Part shown: positions 1 through 6,730 of the stretch, one piece after another
How the letters are laid out: every line of letters starts with the position of its first letter
How positions within the stretch are numbered: position 1 is the stretch's first letter
DNA from: Synechococcaceae cyanobacterium RL_1_2
GTDB lineage: Bacteria > Cyanobacteriota > Cyanobacteriia > Cyanobacteriales > JAAUPO01
NCBI GenBank assembly: GCA_012033095.1
Contig: JAAUPO010000075.1
Coordinates: 1 to 8,059 of the forward strand
Direction: 5' to 3'
DNA: 8,059 nt
Translations under genes and position numbers: made by a program
The notes under the pieces: generated by a model
Databases searched by the model: none
What the model saw: only the letters and a program-made list of their open reading frames with translations
Told to the model about the DNA's origin: nothing

Positions 1-29
1 GCAGAATGATTTGACCATCAATTACAAAA
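1..29. repeat. Left copy of window-edge direct repeat
   Basis: This 29-bp stretch matches 8018-8046 at 26 of 29 positions in the same orientation; the core CATCAATTACAAAA is identical. At the right edge the sequence lies in a possible reading frame starting at 8006. Here the equivalent frame is broken by TGA at 7-9, so this could be a decayed copy of a gene start or a dispersed repeat. The repeat is seen directly; its origin is inference. Confidence 0.55.
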
Positions 30-159
30 TTCTGGGAAAAGGTTGATTTTTCGTTTGTGAATTAATTTTGATGCTGGTTTACGTTTTAATTTTTTACAAT
101 AATTGATCGCTACAAGTCTTATTTTACAAAGCTTTAATCGTACTTCTCCCCCTCTAAAG

Positions 160-172
160 CTTGTGTCACAAG
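160..172. repeat. Perfect dyad CTTGTG-T-CACAAG
   Basis: A perfect 6+1+6 inverted repeat. As RNA it would fold only weakly, so it looks more like a protein-binding dyad than a terminator, but no promoter or gene start is next to it. GCTTTA (131-136) and TAAAGC (155-160) form a second inverted pair just upstream. Confidence 0.4.
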
Positions 173-200
173 GGTTTAAGGTTTTTGTCCTGTAGTTAAA

Positions 201-248
201 CAAAAGACTATAAAGATTATTTCCCATACCAAACAAAACGGTTTTGTT
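201..248. repeat. Dispersed repeat motif with palindrome, copy 1
   Basis: It contains CAAAAGACTATA (201-212), CATACCAAA (225-233) and a perfect 8+1+8 palindrome AACAAAAC-G-GTTTTGTT (232-248). The same three blocks recur in order and orientation at 6647-6710, with about 19 extra bases between the first two. This suggests a small dispersed element or insertion-sequence end. It lies beyond the psbC terminator, so it should not be part of the operon transcript. Confidence 0.45.
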
Positions 249-281
249 CTTAGTCATTCATTCCCCTAATATCAGCCCGAC

Positions 282-307
282 AAAAAACCCCACCGTATAG
301 GCAGGGT
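282..307 (-). terminator. Intrinsic terminator of psbD-psbC
   Basis: Read on the minus strand, ACCCTGCC, loop TATAC and GGTGGGGT form an 8-bp stem with two G-U pairs, followed by a run of six T. It lies 54 bp past the psbC stop codon, in the right orientation and position to end the operon transcript. Confidence 0.8.
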
Positions 308-361
308 CAAAGCTTCAATTATTAAAACAGAATTTAAAACAATTAAATTCCACTAATGAAC

Positions 362-1741
362 TTAGTCAAGGTCAGGCATGGATAGAGCCGGTTCAGATTC
401 ACGATCGATACCCTTCTCAAAACCAGCTACAGCAGCACGGGCACGGCCGGCATGCCATAGGTGACCAACTAAGAAGAAGAACGCCATGAAGAAATGGAAA
501 CCAGCTAACCATTGACGGAGGTTAACAAAGTTGAAAGAGTTAGGCTCAGTAATGATCCCACCAACGGAGTTGATGGAAGCGTTAGGAGCATGGGTCATGT
601 AGTCAGCCGCACGACGAATTTGCCAAGGCTGAACATCATTTTTAAGTTTGTCTAAATCTAGACCGTTAGGGCCACGTAGAGGCTCTAACCAAGGACCACG
701 GAAGTCCCAAAAACGCATGGTTTCACCACCAAAGATGATTTCACCAGTGGGGGAACGCATAAGGTATTTACCAAGACCAGTAGGACCTTGGGAAGAACCA
801 ATGTTAGCCCCTAGTTTTTGGTCACGGGTCAAGAAAATAAAGGATTGAGCTTGGGAAGACTCGGCATTGGTAGGGCCATAGAATTCACTGGGGTAAGCAG
901 TATTGTTAAACCAAATGTAGGAAGAACAAATAAATGCCATTAGGGATAAAGCACCCACACTATAGGAAAGGTAAGCTTCCCCGGACCAAACAAAGGCACG
1001 GCGAGCCCAGCCAAAAGGCTTAGTTAAAATGTGCCAAATACCACCAGCAATACAGATGATACCGACCCAAATATGACCACCGATAATATCTTCCATGTTA
1101 TCTACACCGATAATCCAGCCCACACCACCAAAGGGTGCTTTCGCTAAATAACCAAAGATAACGGCAGGATTCAATGTGGGGTTAGTGATGATACGGACAT
1201 CACCACCGCCTGGGGCCCAGGTATCATAGACACCACCGAAGAACATCGCTTTGAATACGAGTAGAAATGCACCACCGCCTAAGATAAGTAGGTGATAACC
1301 AATGATGTTGGTCATTTGGTTTTTGTCTTTCCAGTCGTAACCAAAGAATTTGGAATATTCTAGGGTTTCAGGGCCACGGAGAGCGTGGTATAAACCACCC
1401 AAACCAAGAACCGCAGAGGAAATAAGGTGCAATACCCCAATGACGAAATAGGGATAAACATCCACTACCTCACCACCAGGGCCTACCCCATAACCAAGGG
1501 TAGCCATGTGGGGGAACAGGATAAAACCTTGTTCGTACATGGGTTTTTCTGGTACAAAGTGGGCAACTTCAAATAAAGTCATTGCCCCAGCCCAGAATAC
1601 GATTAAACCAGCATGGGCGACATGAGCACCTAAGAGTTTGCCGGATAGGTTAATCAATCGGGCATTACCAGACCACCAAGCGTAACCACTTGATTCTAGG
1701 TCACGGTTTGCACCGACGGACATATTAGAGAGCGTTACCAC
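362..1741 (-). CDS. psbC: Photosystem II CP43 antenna protein PsbC
   Basis: CP43 is the chlorophyll-binding inner antenna of photosystem II in the thylakoid membrane; it passes excitation to the reaction centre and helps ligate the oxygen-evolving cluster. From the GTG at 1741 the protein is 459 residues, the usual length, with six membrane helices. The large lumenal loop E carries GGETMR, whose Glu340 and Arg343 match the Mn-cluster residues known as Glu354 and Arg357 in structural numbering. It ends with the typical [16 protein letters not shown]. The large loop E rules out IsiA/Pcb-type proteins. The start is GTG, not the upstream ATG at 1807: AGGAGG sits nine bases before it, and MVTLS is the usual cyanobacterial N-terminus. 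It overlaps psbD by 17 bp, consistent with translational coupling. Sequence looks canonical, not a far-red paralog. Confidence 0.97.
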   Translation of the reverse strand: MVTLSNMSVGANRDLESSGYAWWSGNARLINLSGKLLGAHVAHAGLIVFWAGAMTLFEVAHFVPEKPMYEQGFILFPHMATLGYGVGPGGEVVDVYPYFVIGVLHLISSAVLGLGGLYHALRGPETLEYSKFFGYDWKDKNQMTNIIGYHLLILGGGAFLLVFKAMFFGGVYDTWAPGGGDVRIITNPTLNPAVIFGYLAKAPFGGVGWIIGVDNMEDIIGGHIWVGIICIAGGIWHILTKPFGWARRAFVWSGEAYLSYSVGALSLMAFICSSYIWFNNTAYPSEFYGPTNAESSQAQSFIFLTRDQKLGANIGSSQGPTGLGKYLMRSPTGEIIFGGETMRFWDFRGPWLEPLRGPNGLDLDKLKNDVQPWQIRRAADYMTHAPNASINSVGGIITEPNSFNFVNLRQWLAGFHFFMAFFFLVGHLWHAGRARAAVAGFEKGIDRESEPALSMPDLD

Positions 1742-2783
1742 GGGGGAGTACCTCCTCGGGGAATTCAAAACGTTGATGGGGTTGGTCTTGGGGTGCCATC
1801 CAAGCACGCATACCCTCGTTCAAAAGGATATTTTTGGTGTAGAAGGTTTCAAACTCAGGATCTTCCGCTGCTCTCAATTCTTGAGATACGAAGTCATAAG
1901 CTCGCAGGTTGAGGGCTAAGCCCACAATCCCAATGGAACTTGTCCATAAACCTGTTACTGGCACGAATAACATGAAGAAGTGTAACCAACGTTTGTTGGA
2001 GAATGCAATACCAAAAATCTGAGACCAGAATCGGTTTGCTGTCACCATGGAGTAGGTTTCTTCTGCTTGGGTTGGTTCAAATGCCCGGAAAGTGTTCGCT
2101 TGATCACTATCTTCAAATAGGGTATTTTCTACCGTCGCTCCGTGGATCGCACAGAGTAACGCTCCCCCTAGAATCCCTGCTACTCCCATCATGTGGAAGG
2201 GGTTTAGGGTCCAGTTGTGGAAACCTTGTAAAAATAGGATGAATCGGAAAATTCCGGCTACGCCAAAGCTAGGTGCAAAGAACCAACTGGATTGGCCTAG
2301 GGGATACATGAGGAATACGCTTACGAATACGGCGATCGGTCCACTGAACGCGATCGCATTATAGGGACGAATTCCTACTAGACGAGCAATTTCAAACTGT
2401 CTTAGCATGAAACCGATTAGACCGAAAGCTCCATGTAAAGCCACAAAGGACCATAATCCACCGATTTGACACCAGCGGGTAAAGTTCCATTGGGCTTCGG
2501 GACCCCACAGAAATAGTAGGGAGTGACCCATGCTATTGGCGGGGGATGATACCGCTGCGGTTAGGAAGTTACAGCCTTCAAGGTAGGAACTAGCTAAGCC
2601 GTGGGTGTACCAGGAGGTTACGAAGGTGGTTCCGGTTAACCAACCACCTAGGGCAAAGTATGCACAGGGGAATAGAAGGATACCAGACCAGCCTACAAAT
2701 ACAAAGCGATCGCGCTTTAACCAGTCATCCAGGACATCAAAGATGCCTCTCTGGCTGGGGGCGCGGCCTACTGCGATTGTCAT
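1725..2783 (-). CDS. psbD: Photosystem II D2 reaction-centre protein PsbD
   Basis: D2 pairs with D1 to form the PSII reaction-centre core in the thylakoid membrane and carries the plastoquinone QA site. The 352 residues equal the standard length and include five membrane helices. Functional residues are at their classical positions: His117 (peripheral chlorophyll), Tyr160 with His189 (tyrosine D), His197 (P680 chlorophyll), His214 and His268 (non-haem iron), and Thr217 and Trp253 near QA. The C-terminus [10 protein letters not shown] is typical. It is the first gene of the operon, with AGAAGG ten bases before ATG. Possible oddities against homologues I remember are Trp99 (usually Gly) in a lumenal loop and Thr281 (usually Met). 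Confidence 0.98.
   Translation of the reverse strand: MTIAVGRAPSQRGIFDVLDDWLKRDRFVFVGWSGILLFPCAYFALGGWLTGTTFVTSWYTHGLASSYLEGCNFLTAAVSSPANSMGHSLLFLWGPEAQWNFTRWCQIGGLWSFVALHGAFGLIGFMLRQFEIARLVGIRPYNAIAFSGPIAVFVSVFLMYPLGQSSWFFAPSFGVAGIFRFILFLQGFHNWTLNPFHMMGVAGILGGALLCAIHGATVENTLFEDSDQANTFRAFEPTQAEETYSMVTANRFWSQIFGIAFSNKRWLHFFMLFVPVTGLWTSSIGIVGLALNLRAYDFVSQELRAAEDPEFETFYTKNILLNEGMRAWMAPQDQPHQRFEFPEEVLPRGNAL
1751..1756 (-). promoter_or_regulatory. Shine-Dalgarno AGGAGG that sets psbC GTG start
   Basis: Read on the minus strand this is AGGAGG, nine bases before the GTG at 1741 and inside the psbD coding sequence. Its strength and spacing are the main reason for choosing GTG rather than the in-frame ATG at 1807. 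Confidence 0.85.
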
Positions 2784-2793
2784 ATTTCTTTTA

Positions 2794-2815
2794 CCTTCTC
2801 GATGACGTTAGAGAA
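2794..2815 (-). promoter_or_regulatory. psbD Shine-Dalgarno overlapped by small hairpin
   Basis: AGAAGG (2799-2794, minus strand) lies ten bases before the psbD ATG. The mRNA can pair UUCUC (2815-2811) with GAGAA (2800-2796) across a ten-base loop, covering four bases of the Shine-Dalgarno. The pairing is weak but well placed to affect ribosome access. Dyad and SD are seen directly; a regulatory role is inference. Confidence 0.45.
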
Positions 2816-2915
2816 AATGAAACAGGGTCTTTTAAAGTGTTTCTTAAATTAACATGAAACAAGAGTTAAGTTTTATTGTACTTTGGCTCTTGTTTTTAAA
2901 AGTGATAACAAAAAT

Positions 2916-2933
2916 CTTACAAAATGTCACACT
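2916..2933 (+). promoter_or_regulatory. Weak HLR1-like element upstream of psbD
   Basis: Two octamers, CTTACAAA and GTCACACT, are separated by two bases. This resembles the cyanobacterial HLR1 site, two (G/T)TTACA(T/A)(T/A) repeats spaced by two bases and bound by RpaB, with one mismatch in the first and two in the second. It is on the strand opposite psbD. RpaB/HLR1 control of photosystem genes is established; assignment here is a guess. Confidence 0.2.
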
Positions 2934-3027
2934 AAGTTAGTTACTTAACCAAAGTATTGTAGCTAGTTTTGTAATAAAAATACACAATTTACCCACGAAC
3001 GAAAAACCAATGGTGGTAACTTGTTGC

Positions 3028-3058
3028 TCCCCTTTCTATAACCACAATAGGGAGGGGA
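3028..3058 (+). other. 12-bp stem-loop in intergenic region
   Basis: TCCCCTTTCTAT (3028-3039) pairs with ATAGGGAGGGGA (3047-3058) across a seven-base loop, with two positions as G-U pairs in the plus-strand RNA. On the minus strand those two positions become A-C mismatches, so the fold favours plus-strand RNA. There is no T run after it, so it is not an intrinsic terminator. It could belong to a long leader of the STAS gene or to a small RNA. Confidence 0.4.
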
Positions 3059-3336
3059 TTATCGGACAAAGTTAGAACTTTACCATCGGGGTTAATCTGC
3101 CTAAAATCATAACTACAACTTGAATTTGCTCTAAACTAAATGTGTTGGTTTAGACAAGTGTTTAACGTATTTTCCTTGAGACTGAATCCTTAACATTTTG
3201 AAGTCAGAAGTTCAGAAGCCTAGGATTAAGGGATCGTAAAAATGGTCACAACATCAGTTAGCTTCATTTTTTTCTTGCATCCATCTGTTAACCCATCATT
3301 CATCGGCAAATCGATTCGTCAACCTTTCAACTTTTC

Positions 3337-3369
3337 AATTATTGAGTAATTATTAAGTAATTATTGAGT
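3337..3369. repeat. Three 11-bp tandem repeats at STAS gene start
   Basis: AATTATTGAGT, AATTATTAAGT and AATTATTGAGT follow each other without gaps and end three bases before the ATG at 3373. The middle unit differs by one base. The array supplies the in-frame stop TAA (3358-3360) that limits the gene upstream, and the only SD-like triplet (GAG). A similar array of 11-mers (AATTAATCTGT) lies upstream of the carbonic anhydrase. Confidence 0.85.
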
Positions 3370-3372
3370 TCT

Positions 3373-3867
3373 ATGATTGTTCTGCGGCCCCAGGGAAAAT
3401 TAGATGTATTAGGCTCTGCTTTATTTAAACAGCAAGTAGAGCGGGTTTCTAGCTTTGCAACGGAAGATCAAGGGGTATGGATTGTGGATTTATCTGAAAT
3501 TGAATCCATTAATCACTTTGGTTTAACCTCTTTGATGGGGGCCCGCAGAACAGCTTTAGAAAAAAGCGCAAAGTTAGTATTGCGTAACGTTAATGACTCT
3601 GTGCACTTTATTTTAGAAGTGGCTCAATTGCTTGATTATTTTGATTTTGATTATGCTGAAGTCCAATCTCCCTTAGAACAGTCAGAAAATTTAGATCCTG
3701 GCCATAGCTCCACTGGCGCACTAAATCAACAATTTGGGAATAAATCTGTATTAACAGATGTTACGGCCACCAATGTGATGGGCCACCCGATCGAAGATGC
3801 ATCCACTGCCGATGCCATCAGTAATTTGCAAAAAATAATTGCCAATATGCGAACTAAGCTGAAATAG
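3373..3867 (+). CDS. STAS-domain protein lacking the phospho-serine
   Basis: Residues 1-95 look like a STAS domain, the fold of anti-sigma-factor antagonists: a first strand IVLRPQGKLD, then a helix, then the strand VDLSEIESI leading to the switch loop, then LTSLMGARR and LVLRNV. In SpoIIAA-type proteins the loop reads DSSGL and its serine is phosphorylated. Here it reads NHFGL (residues 47-51), so the acceptor serine is His48 and the protein probably cannot use that switch. Residues 98-145 look like a polar flexible linker, and 146-164 a basic helix. I start at ATG 3373; an in-frame TTG at 3364 would add three residues, and TAA at 3358 blocks further extension. No strong SD is visible. The Rrf2 gene follows after 34 bp. 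Its partner is unknown; an anti-sigma or scaffold role is inference. Confidence 0.8.
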   Translation: MIVLRPQGKLDVLGSALFKQQVERVSSFATEDQGVWIVDLSEIESINHFGLTSLMGARRTALEKSAKLVLRNVNDSVHFILEVAQLLDYFDFDYAEVQSPLEQSENLDPGHSSTGALNQQFGNKSVLTDVTATNVMGHPIEDASTADAISNLQKIIANMRTKLK

Positions 3868-3901
3868 TGTTCCTGGGCAATATTCCTGGGAAAAAAATTG
3901 A

Positions 3902-4351
3902 ATGATTAAATTGACCACGCGCTTGCAGTATAGCGTTAAAGCAATGCTGGATTTAAGTCTCCATAGTAATCAACAACCGATCGCGGTAAGAACCATTGCT
4001 GAACGACAACAGTTACCAGCTCCCTATTTAGAGAAGCTCCTAATTAAAATGCGTCGGGCTGGCCTAGTGATATCGGTGAGGGGGGCCCAGGGGGGTTATA
4101 AACTGGCCCGCTTACCTCAGAAAATATCCCTAGGGCAAATTTTGCTCGCAGTGGAGGGGAAAGAATCCCAATCTTTTGTGGAATTAGAGGCGGGTGCTGA
4201 TCGCGCTGAAGATTGGGTATCTTTATGTCTGTGGCAAAGGTTAAATAACCGTATTCAAGAAGCAATCAATGGGGTGACCCTTGCGGATTTGTATTATGAT
4301 GCCCGGAGTTGGCAAGCAGCCCAAGGGGAAAAATCAAATTTCATTGTTTAA
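3902..4351 (+). CDS. Rrf2-family transcriptional regulator
   Basis: A 149-residue DNA-binding protein of the Rrf2/IscR family. The N-terminal winged helix-turn-helix is clear: LTTRLQYSVKAMLDLSLH, TIAERQQLPAPYLEKLL, and the wing VRGAQGGYKLAR at residues 59-70. The C-terminal half keeps the family's LW-RL and VTLADL signatures but has only one cysteine, Cys109. IscR binds its [2Fe-2S] cluster with three cysteines and a histidine just before LW; these are missing, so an IscR-type cluster is unlikely. From memory, a Synechocystis Rrf2 protein (Slr0846) is needed for psaAB expression, and its locus number is close to those of psbD and psbC there, so this may be its orthologue. There is no clear SD. 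It is probably co-transcribed with the STAS gene. Confidence 0.9.
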   Translation: MIKLTTRLQYSVKAMLDLSLHSNQQPIAVRTIAERQQLPAPYLEKLLIKMRRAGLVISVRGAQGGYKLARLPQKISLGQILLAVEGKESQSFVELEAGADRAEDWVSLCLWQRLNNRIQEAINGVTLADLYYDARSWQAAQGEKSNFIV

Positions 4352-4409
4352 ATCTCTATAGGTTTTTCCATGGCCACGCCGGATCGACGGTTTTGATGAT
4401 TGGGAAAAA

Positions 4410-4437
4410 TTGTTGATTTTATTAAACATCCTAAGAT
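4410..4437 (+). promoter_or_regulatory. Possible queF promoter
   Basis: TTGTTG (4410-4415) and TAAGAT (4432-4437) are separated by 16 bases and lie just upstream of queF in the 109-bp gap after the Rrf2 gene. The -35 matches only partly. A preQ1 riboswitch, sometimes found before queuosine genes, is not visible. Confidence 0.25.
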
Positions 4438-4460
4438 AGACCAATGCTGGTTGATTTTGT

Positions 4461-4958
4461 ATGACGAAAACCATGACAGTCTATGAAAATAAAAATAATC
4501 AAAACGATAACAACGATCCTTCAGAAAAGTATGGTGAACGGGAAATTGAAGAAGGCAAGTTAATTACTTTTCCTAATCCCCGGCCCGGTCGCTATTACAC
4601 CATTGAGATTACATTACCGGAATATACATGTAAGTGTCCTTTTTCCGGCTATCCAGATTTTGCCACCATCTATGTATCCTACGTTCCGGATCAAAAAGTG
4701 GTGGAGTTAAAAACGGTCAAACTTTATATTAATGGTTACCGCGATCGCTACATTTCCCACGAAGAAGCGGTGAATCAAATTTTAGATGATCTCGTAGCAG
4801 CCTGCGATCCGTTAGAAATGGAAATTACCGGGGACTACCAGCCTAGGGGTAATGTCCATACGGTAGTGACGGTTAAGTATCAACAAACCGACAAAGAGCA
4901 AGCTAGTTCAGGGAAAACCACAAAAACTAAAAAGCCTAAGGCGAAAAAGAAAGCCTAG
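4461..4958 (+). CDS. queF: NADPH-dependent preQ0 reductase QueF
   Basis: QueF reduces the nitrile of 7-cyano-7-deazaguanine (preQ0) to the amine preQ1 with NADPH, a cytoplasmic step in making queuosine for tRNA anticodons. This is the short, unimodular type, like the B. subtilis enzyme. Catalytic Cys59 lies in CKCPFSGYPDFATIYVSY with Asp66; the QueF signature E82-LKTVKLYINGYR follows, and His100-Glu101 match the substrate-binding His-Glu pair. The core spans about residues 22-140. Outside it are an Asn/Asp-rich N-terminus (8-20) and a lysine-rich tail (151-165) that the catalytic core does not need. ATG 4461 is used; ATG 4473 is an alternative, since the N-terminus is not conserved. No SD is clear. 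It is followed by selO after 88 bp. Confidence 0.95.
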   Translation: MTKTMTVYENKNNQNDNNDPSEKYGEREIEEGKLITFPNPRPGRYYTIEITLPEYTCKCPFSGYPDFATIYVSYVPDQKVVELKTVKLYINGYRDRYISHEEAVNQILDDLVAACDPLEMEITGDYQPRGNVHTVVTVKYQQTDKEQASSGKTTKTKKPKAKKKA

Positions 4959-5046
4959 GGCCATGGATATTTTACTGGTACTGCGATCGAGCCAAGGTAG
5001 CTAGAGATCTGGTCGTATCCCTTAAGAACTCCATGTCATTAATGCG

Positions 5047-6456
5047 ATGAATAAACTGCTCAATCTTGACTATGAACCCCTCCTCGAAAATTTAGGGGGG
5101 GAGTATTATGACATCGTTACCCCGGCTAGTTTTCCAGAAAGAACCTTACGGTTTCGCAATGATGTGTTATTGAGGAAATTAGGCCTATCACCCCAACAGG
5201 TTTGGGATGATGATTTCATTGAGTGTTTTGGGGAATTTCAAGGCAAAAGACCTTATTTAGCCCTGAAGTACCATGGTTATCAATTTGGCCAATATAATCC
5301 TGAACTAGGGGATGGACGAGGATTTCTATACGGCCAAGTGAGGGGCCAAGATGGCCAATTATATGACTTTGGCACGAAAGGTTCCGGTCGTACCCCCTAT
5401 TCCCGTCAAGCGGATGGTCGATTAACCCTCAAAGGAGGAGTGCGGGAGGTTTTGGCCGCGGAGGCTCTTCATCATTTAGGGGTACATACTTCCCGTTGTC
5501 TAACCATGATTGAAACCGGAGAAAAACTATGGCGAGGGGATGAACCTTCCCCCACTAGGTCTTCGGTGATGGTACGCATGAGTCGATCGCATATTCGTTT
5601 TGGCACCTTTGAACGACTTCATTACTTGCAACGGCCTGATTTGATCGGTAAATTACTAGACCATGTGATCGCTGATTATTATCCCCAAGCAAAATCCAGT
5701 GCTCATCCCTACGCCGCTTTCTATCGAGAATTGGTAGAAAGAACCGCAAAATTAGCAGCCCAATGGATGGCGGTGGGATTTTGCCATGGGGTGTTGAATA
5801 CCGATAATATGCCGATTACGGGGGAAAGTTTTGATTATGGGCCCTATGGCTTCATTGATAATTACGATCCTAAGTTTATTGCGGCCTATTTTGATTACAG
5901 TGGCCGCTATAGTTTTGGTAATCAACCGGGGATTTGTAAGCTGAATTTAGAGATGCTCCAAACCCCTCTGCGGTTAGTGATGGCCCAAACCGATTTAGAT
6001 GAGGGGTTACGGGTTTTTGAGGAGGCTTACCATCAAGAATTTCGACGGATGATCCTTCACCGCCTTGGCTTCGTGGAAACGATCCCAGAACCTTTAGGCT
6101 TAGAGTTAGTGGCCGCAACCATTCAATTGGTGCATAACAGCCTCATTGGCTACCACCAGTTTTTTAGGGAATTAACGATCGGGTTTAATGCGGGATGGCG
6201 ATCGCGATCGGATTTAATTTTAGAAAATACTAACTATCGTTTAGATAATTTGACGGGGTGGCAAAGCTTATACCAGCGGGCTTTACATGGACTACCTCCT
6301 TCTACCATGGCAGATGTGGACGATCGCTTAGCCAAAGCTAACCCAGAAACCTATCTCCTACGGCCAGAAATTGAAGCTGTTTGGTCAGAAATCAGTGAGC
6401 AAAACAATTGGGAGCCGTTTAATGATTTGGTGTCCCGTTTGCAAAATCGACAATAG
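5047..6456 (+). CDS. selO: SelO/YdiU protein adenylyltransferase (AMPylator)
   Basis: SelO is a pseudokinase-fold enzyme that transfers AMP from ATP to Ser, Thr or Tyr of target proteins and is linked to oxidative-stress responses in other organisms. At 469 residues it covers nearly the whole family. Visible motifs are the N-terminal [11 protein letters not shown] (87-97), the ATP-lysine region [14 protein letters not shown] with Lys111, and the catalytic block HGVLNTDNM (Asp253, metal-binding Asn254) followed by [11 protein letters not shown] (metal-binding Asp263). E. coli SelO has a regulatory disulfide between Cys272 and Cys476. Here the first position is Ala279 (FIAAYFD replaces FICNHSD), and the protein ends at RLQNRQ with no C-terminal cysteine, so that switch is absent. 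The start is ATG 5047; no clear SD is seen. It stands alone or is weakly linked to queF. Confidence 0.95.
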   Translation: MNKLLNLDYEPLLENLGGEYYDIVTPASFPERTLRFRNDVLLRKLGLSPQQVWDDDFIECFGEFQGKRPYLALKYHGYQFGQYNPELGDGRGFLYGQVRGQDGQLYDFGTKGSGRTPYSRQADGRLTLKGGVREVLAAEALHHLGVHTSRCLTMIETGEKLWRGDEPSPTRSSVMVRMSRSHIRFGTFERLHYLQRPDLIGKLLDHVIADYYPQAKSSAHPYAAFYRELVERTAKLAAQWMAVGFCHGVLNTDNMPITGESFDYGPYGFIDNYDPKFIAAYFDYSGRYSFGNQPGICKLNLEMLQTPLRLVMAQTDLDEGLRVFEEAYHQEFRRMILHRLGFVETIPEPLGLELVAATIQLVHNSLIGYHQFFRELTIGFNAGWRSRSDLILENTNYRLDNLTGWQSLYQRALHGLPPSTMADVDDRLAKANPETYLLRPEIEAVWSEISEQNNWEPFNDLVSRLQNRQ

Positions 6457-6474
6457 AAACGATCGCATCCTAGT

Positions 6475-6497
6475 CTTAAACCTTGTTCTAGTTTAGG
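6475..6497 (+). terminator. Weak terminator-like hairpin after selO
   Basis: CTTAAAC (6475-6481) pairs with GTTTAGG (6491-6497), seven pairs including one G-U, with a nine-base loop; the only T run (TTTT) follows after eight bases. It is 19 bp past the selO stop. The position fits a terminator, but the stem and T tract are weak. Confidence 0.3.
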
Positions 6498-6564
6498 GGA
6501 TAGTTTTGGGACATCTCAATTTTGCAGTGATTTCTATCCTGTAGATGGTTAGCCGATCCCAGGA

Positions 6565-6718
6565 GTTATAGTCAATTTAATTTAGTATGGGATAGTAGTT
6601 TCTTGCTATGAAATGCTTCCAGCTCTATTTGTTTCCCGTAATTATTCAAAAAGACTATAGTTCAAGATGGCTGCGATCGTGTTAATAGGTCATACCAAAA
6701 CCGTTTTGTTTAGTATGG
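6565..6718. repeat. Degenerate repeat block, motif copy 2
   Basis: TATAGTC (6568-6574) and GACTATA (6653-6659) are inverted ends. TTTAGTATGG occurs twice in direct orientation, at 6581-6590 and 6709-6718. CAAAAAGACTATA (6647-6659), CATACCAAAA (6691-6700) and CCGTTTTGTT (6701-6710) repeat the blocks seen at 201-248. The mix of inverted and direct repeats without a coding frame suggests remnants of a small transposable element. Confidence 0.45.
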
Positions 6719-6730
6719 AAAAATAGGAAG

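Larger units (their letters stand above)
1..361. other. Non-coding region downstream of psbC
   Basis: I see no convincing gene in this AT-rich stretch. A minus-strand frame of 79 codons at 18-257 has no recognisable domain, is basic and cysteine-containing, and overlaps dyads and repeat motifs, so I treat it as chance. The region holds the window-edge repeat (1-29), a dyad (160-172), a repeat motif with a palindrome (201-248) and the psbC terminator (282-307). Confidence 0.6.
2784..3372. other. Divergent intergenic region psbD / STAS gene
   Basis: About 590 bp between two divergently read genes. The left part must carry the psbD promoter on the minus strand; TACAAT (2880-2875) is a reasonable -10, but I see no good -35 at 16-18 bp from it. 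The middle has a 12-bp hairpin (3028-3058) and the right end three tandem 11-mers. I see no gene or tRNA. AATCCT (3184-3189) and AGGATT (3222-3227) form a small inverted pair around 3190-3221. Confidence 0.6.

Noticed and set aside
18..257. 79-codon minus-strand frame
   Set aside because: No recognisable domain, no SD, overlaps dyads and repeat motifs, and lies past the psbC terminator.
648..848. 66-codon plus-strand frame inside psbC
   Set aside because: Antisense shadow of a highly conserved gene.
2003..2242. 79-codon plus-strand frame inside psbD
   Set aside because: Antisense shadow of psbD.
362..2783. Far-red photosystem II paralog cluster (psbC2/psbD3)
   Set aside because: Both proteins look like the standard forms and no other far-red cluster genes are nearby.
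2605..2857. Two overlapping plus-strand frames at the psbD 5' end
   Set aside because: Antisense shadows extending into the leader; no family similarity.
4044..4265. Minus-strand frame inside the Rrf2 gene
   Set aside because: Antisense shadow of a clear winged-helix gene.
4352..4460. preQ1 riboswitch before queF
   Set aside because: I looked for the C-rich loop and A-rich tail pseudoknot and saw neither.
5555..6118. Minus-strand frames inside selO
   Set aside because: Antisense shadows of conserved SelO motifs.
3373..6456. Defence or toxin-antitoxin system
   Set aside because: All four genes belong to recognised regulatory or metabolic families with no effector or nuclease.
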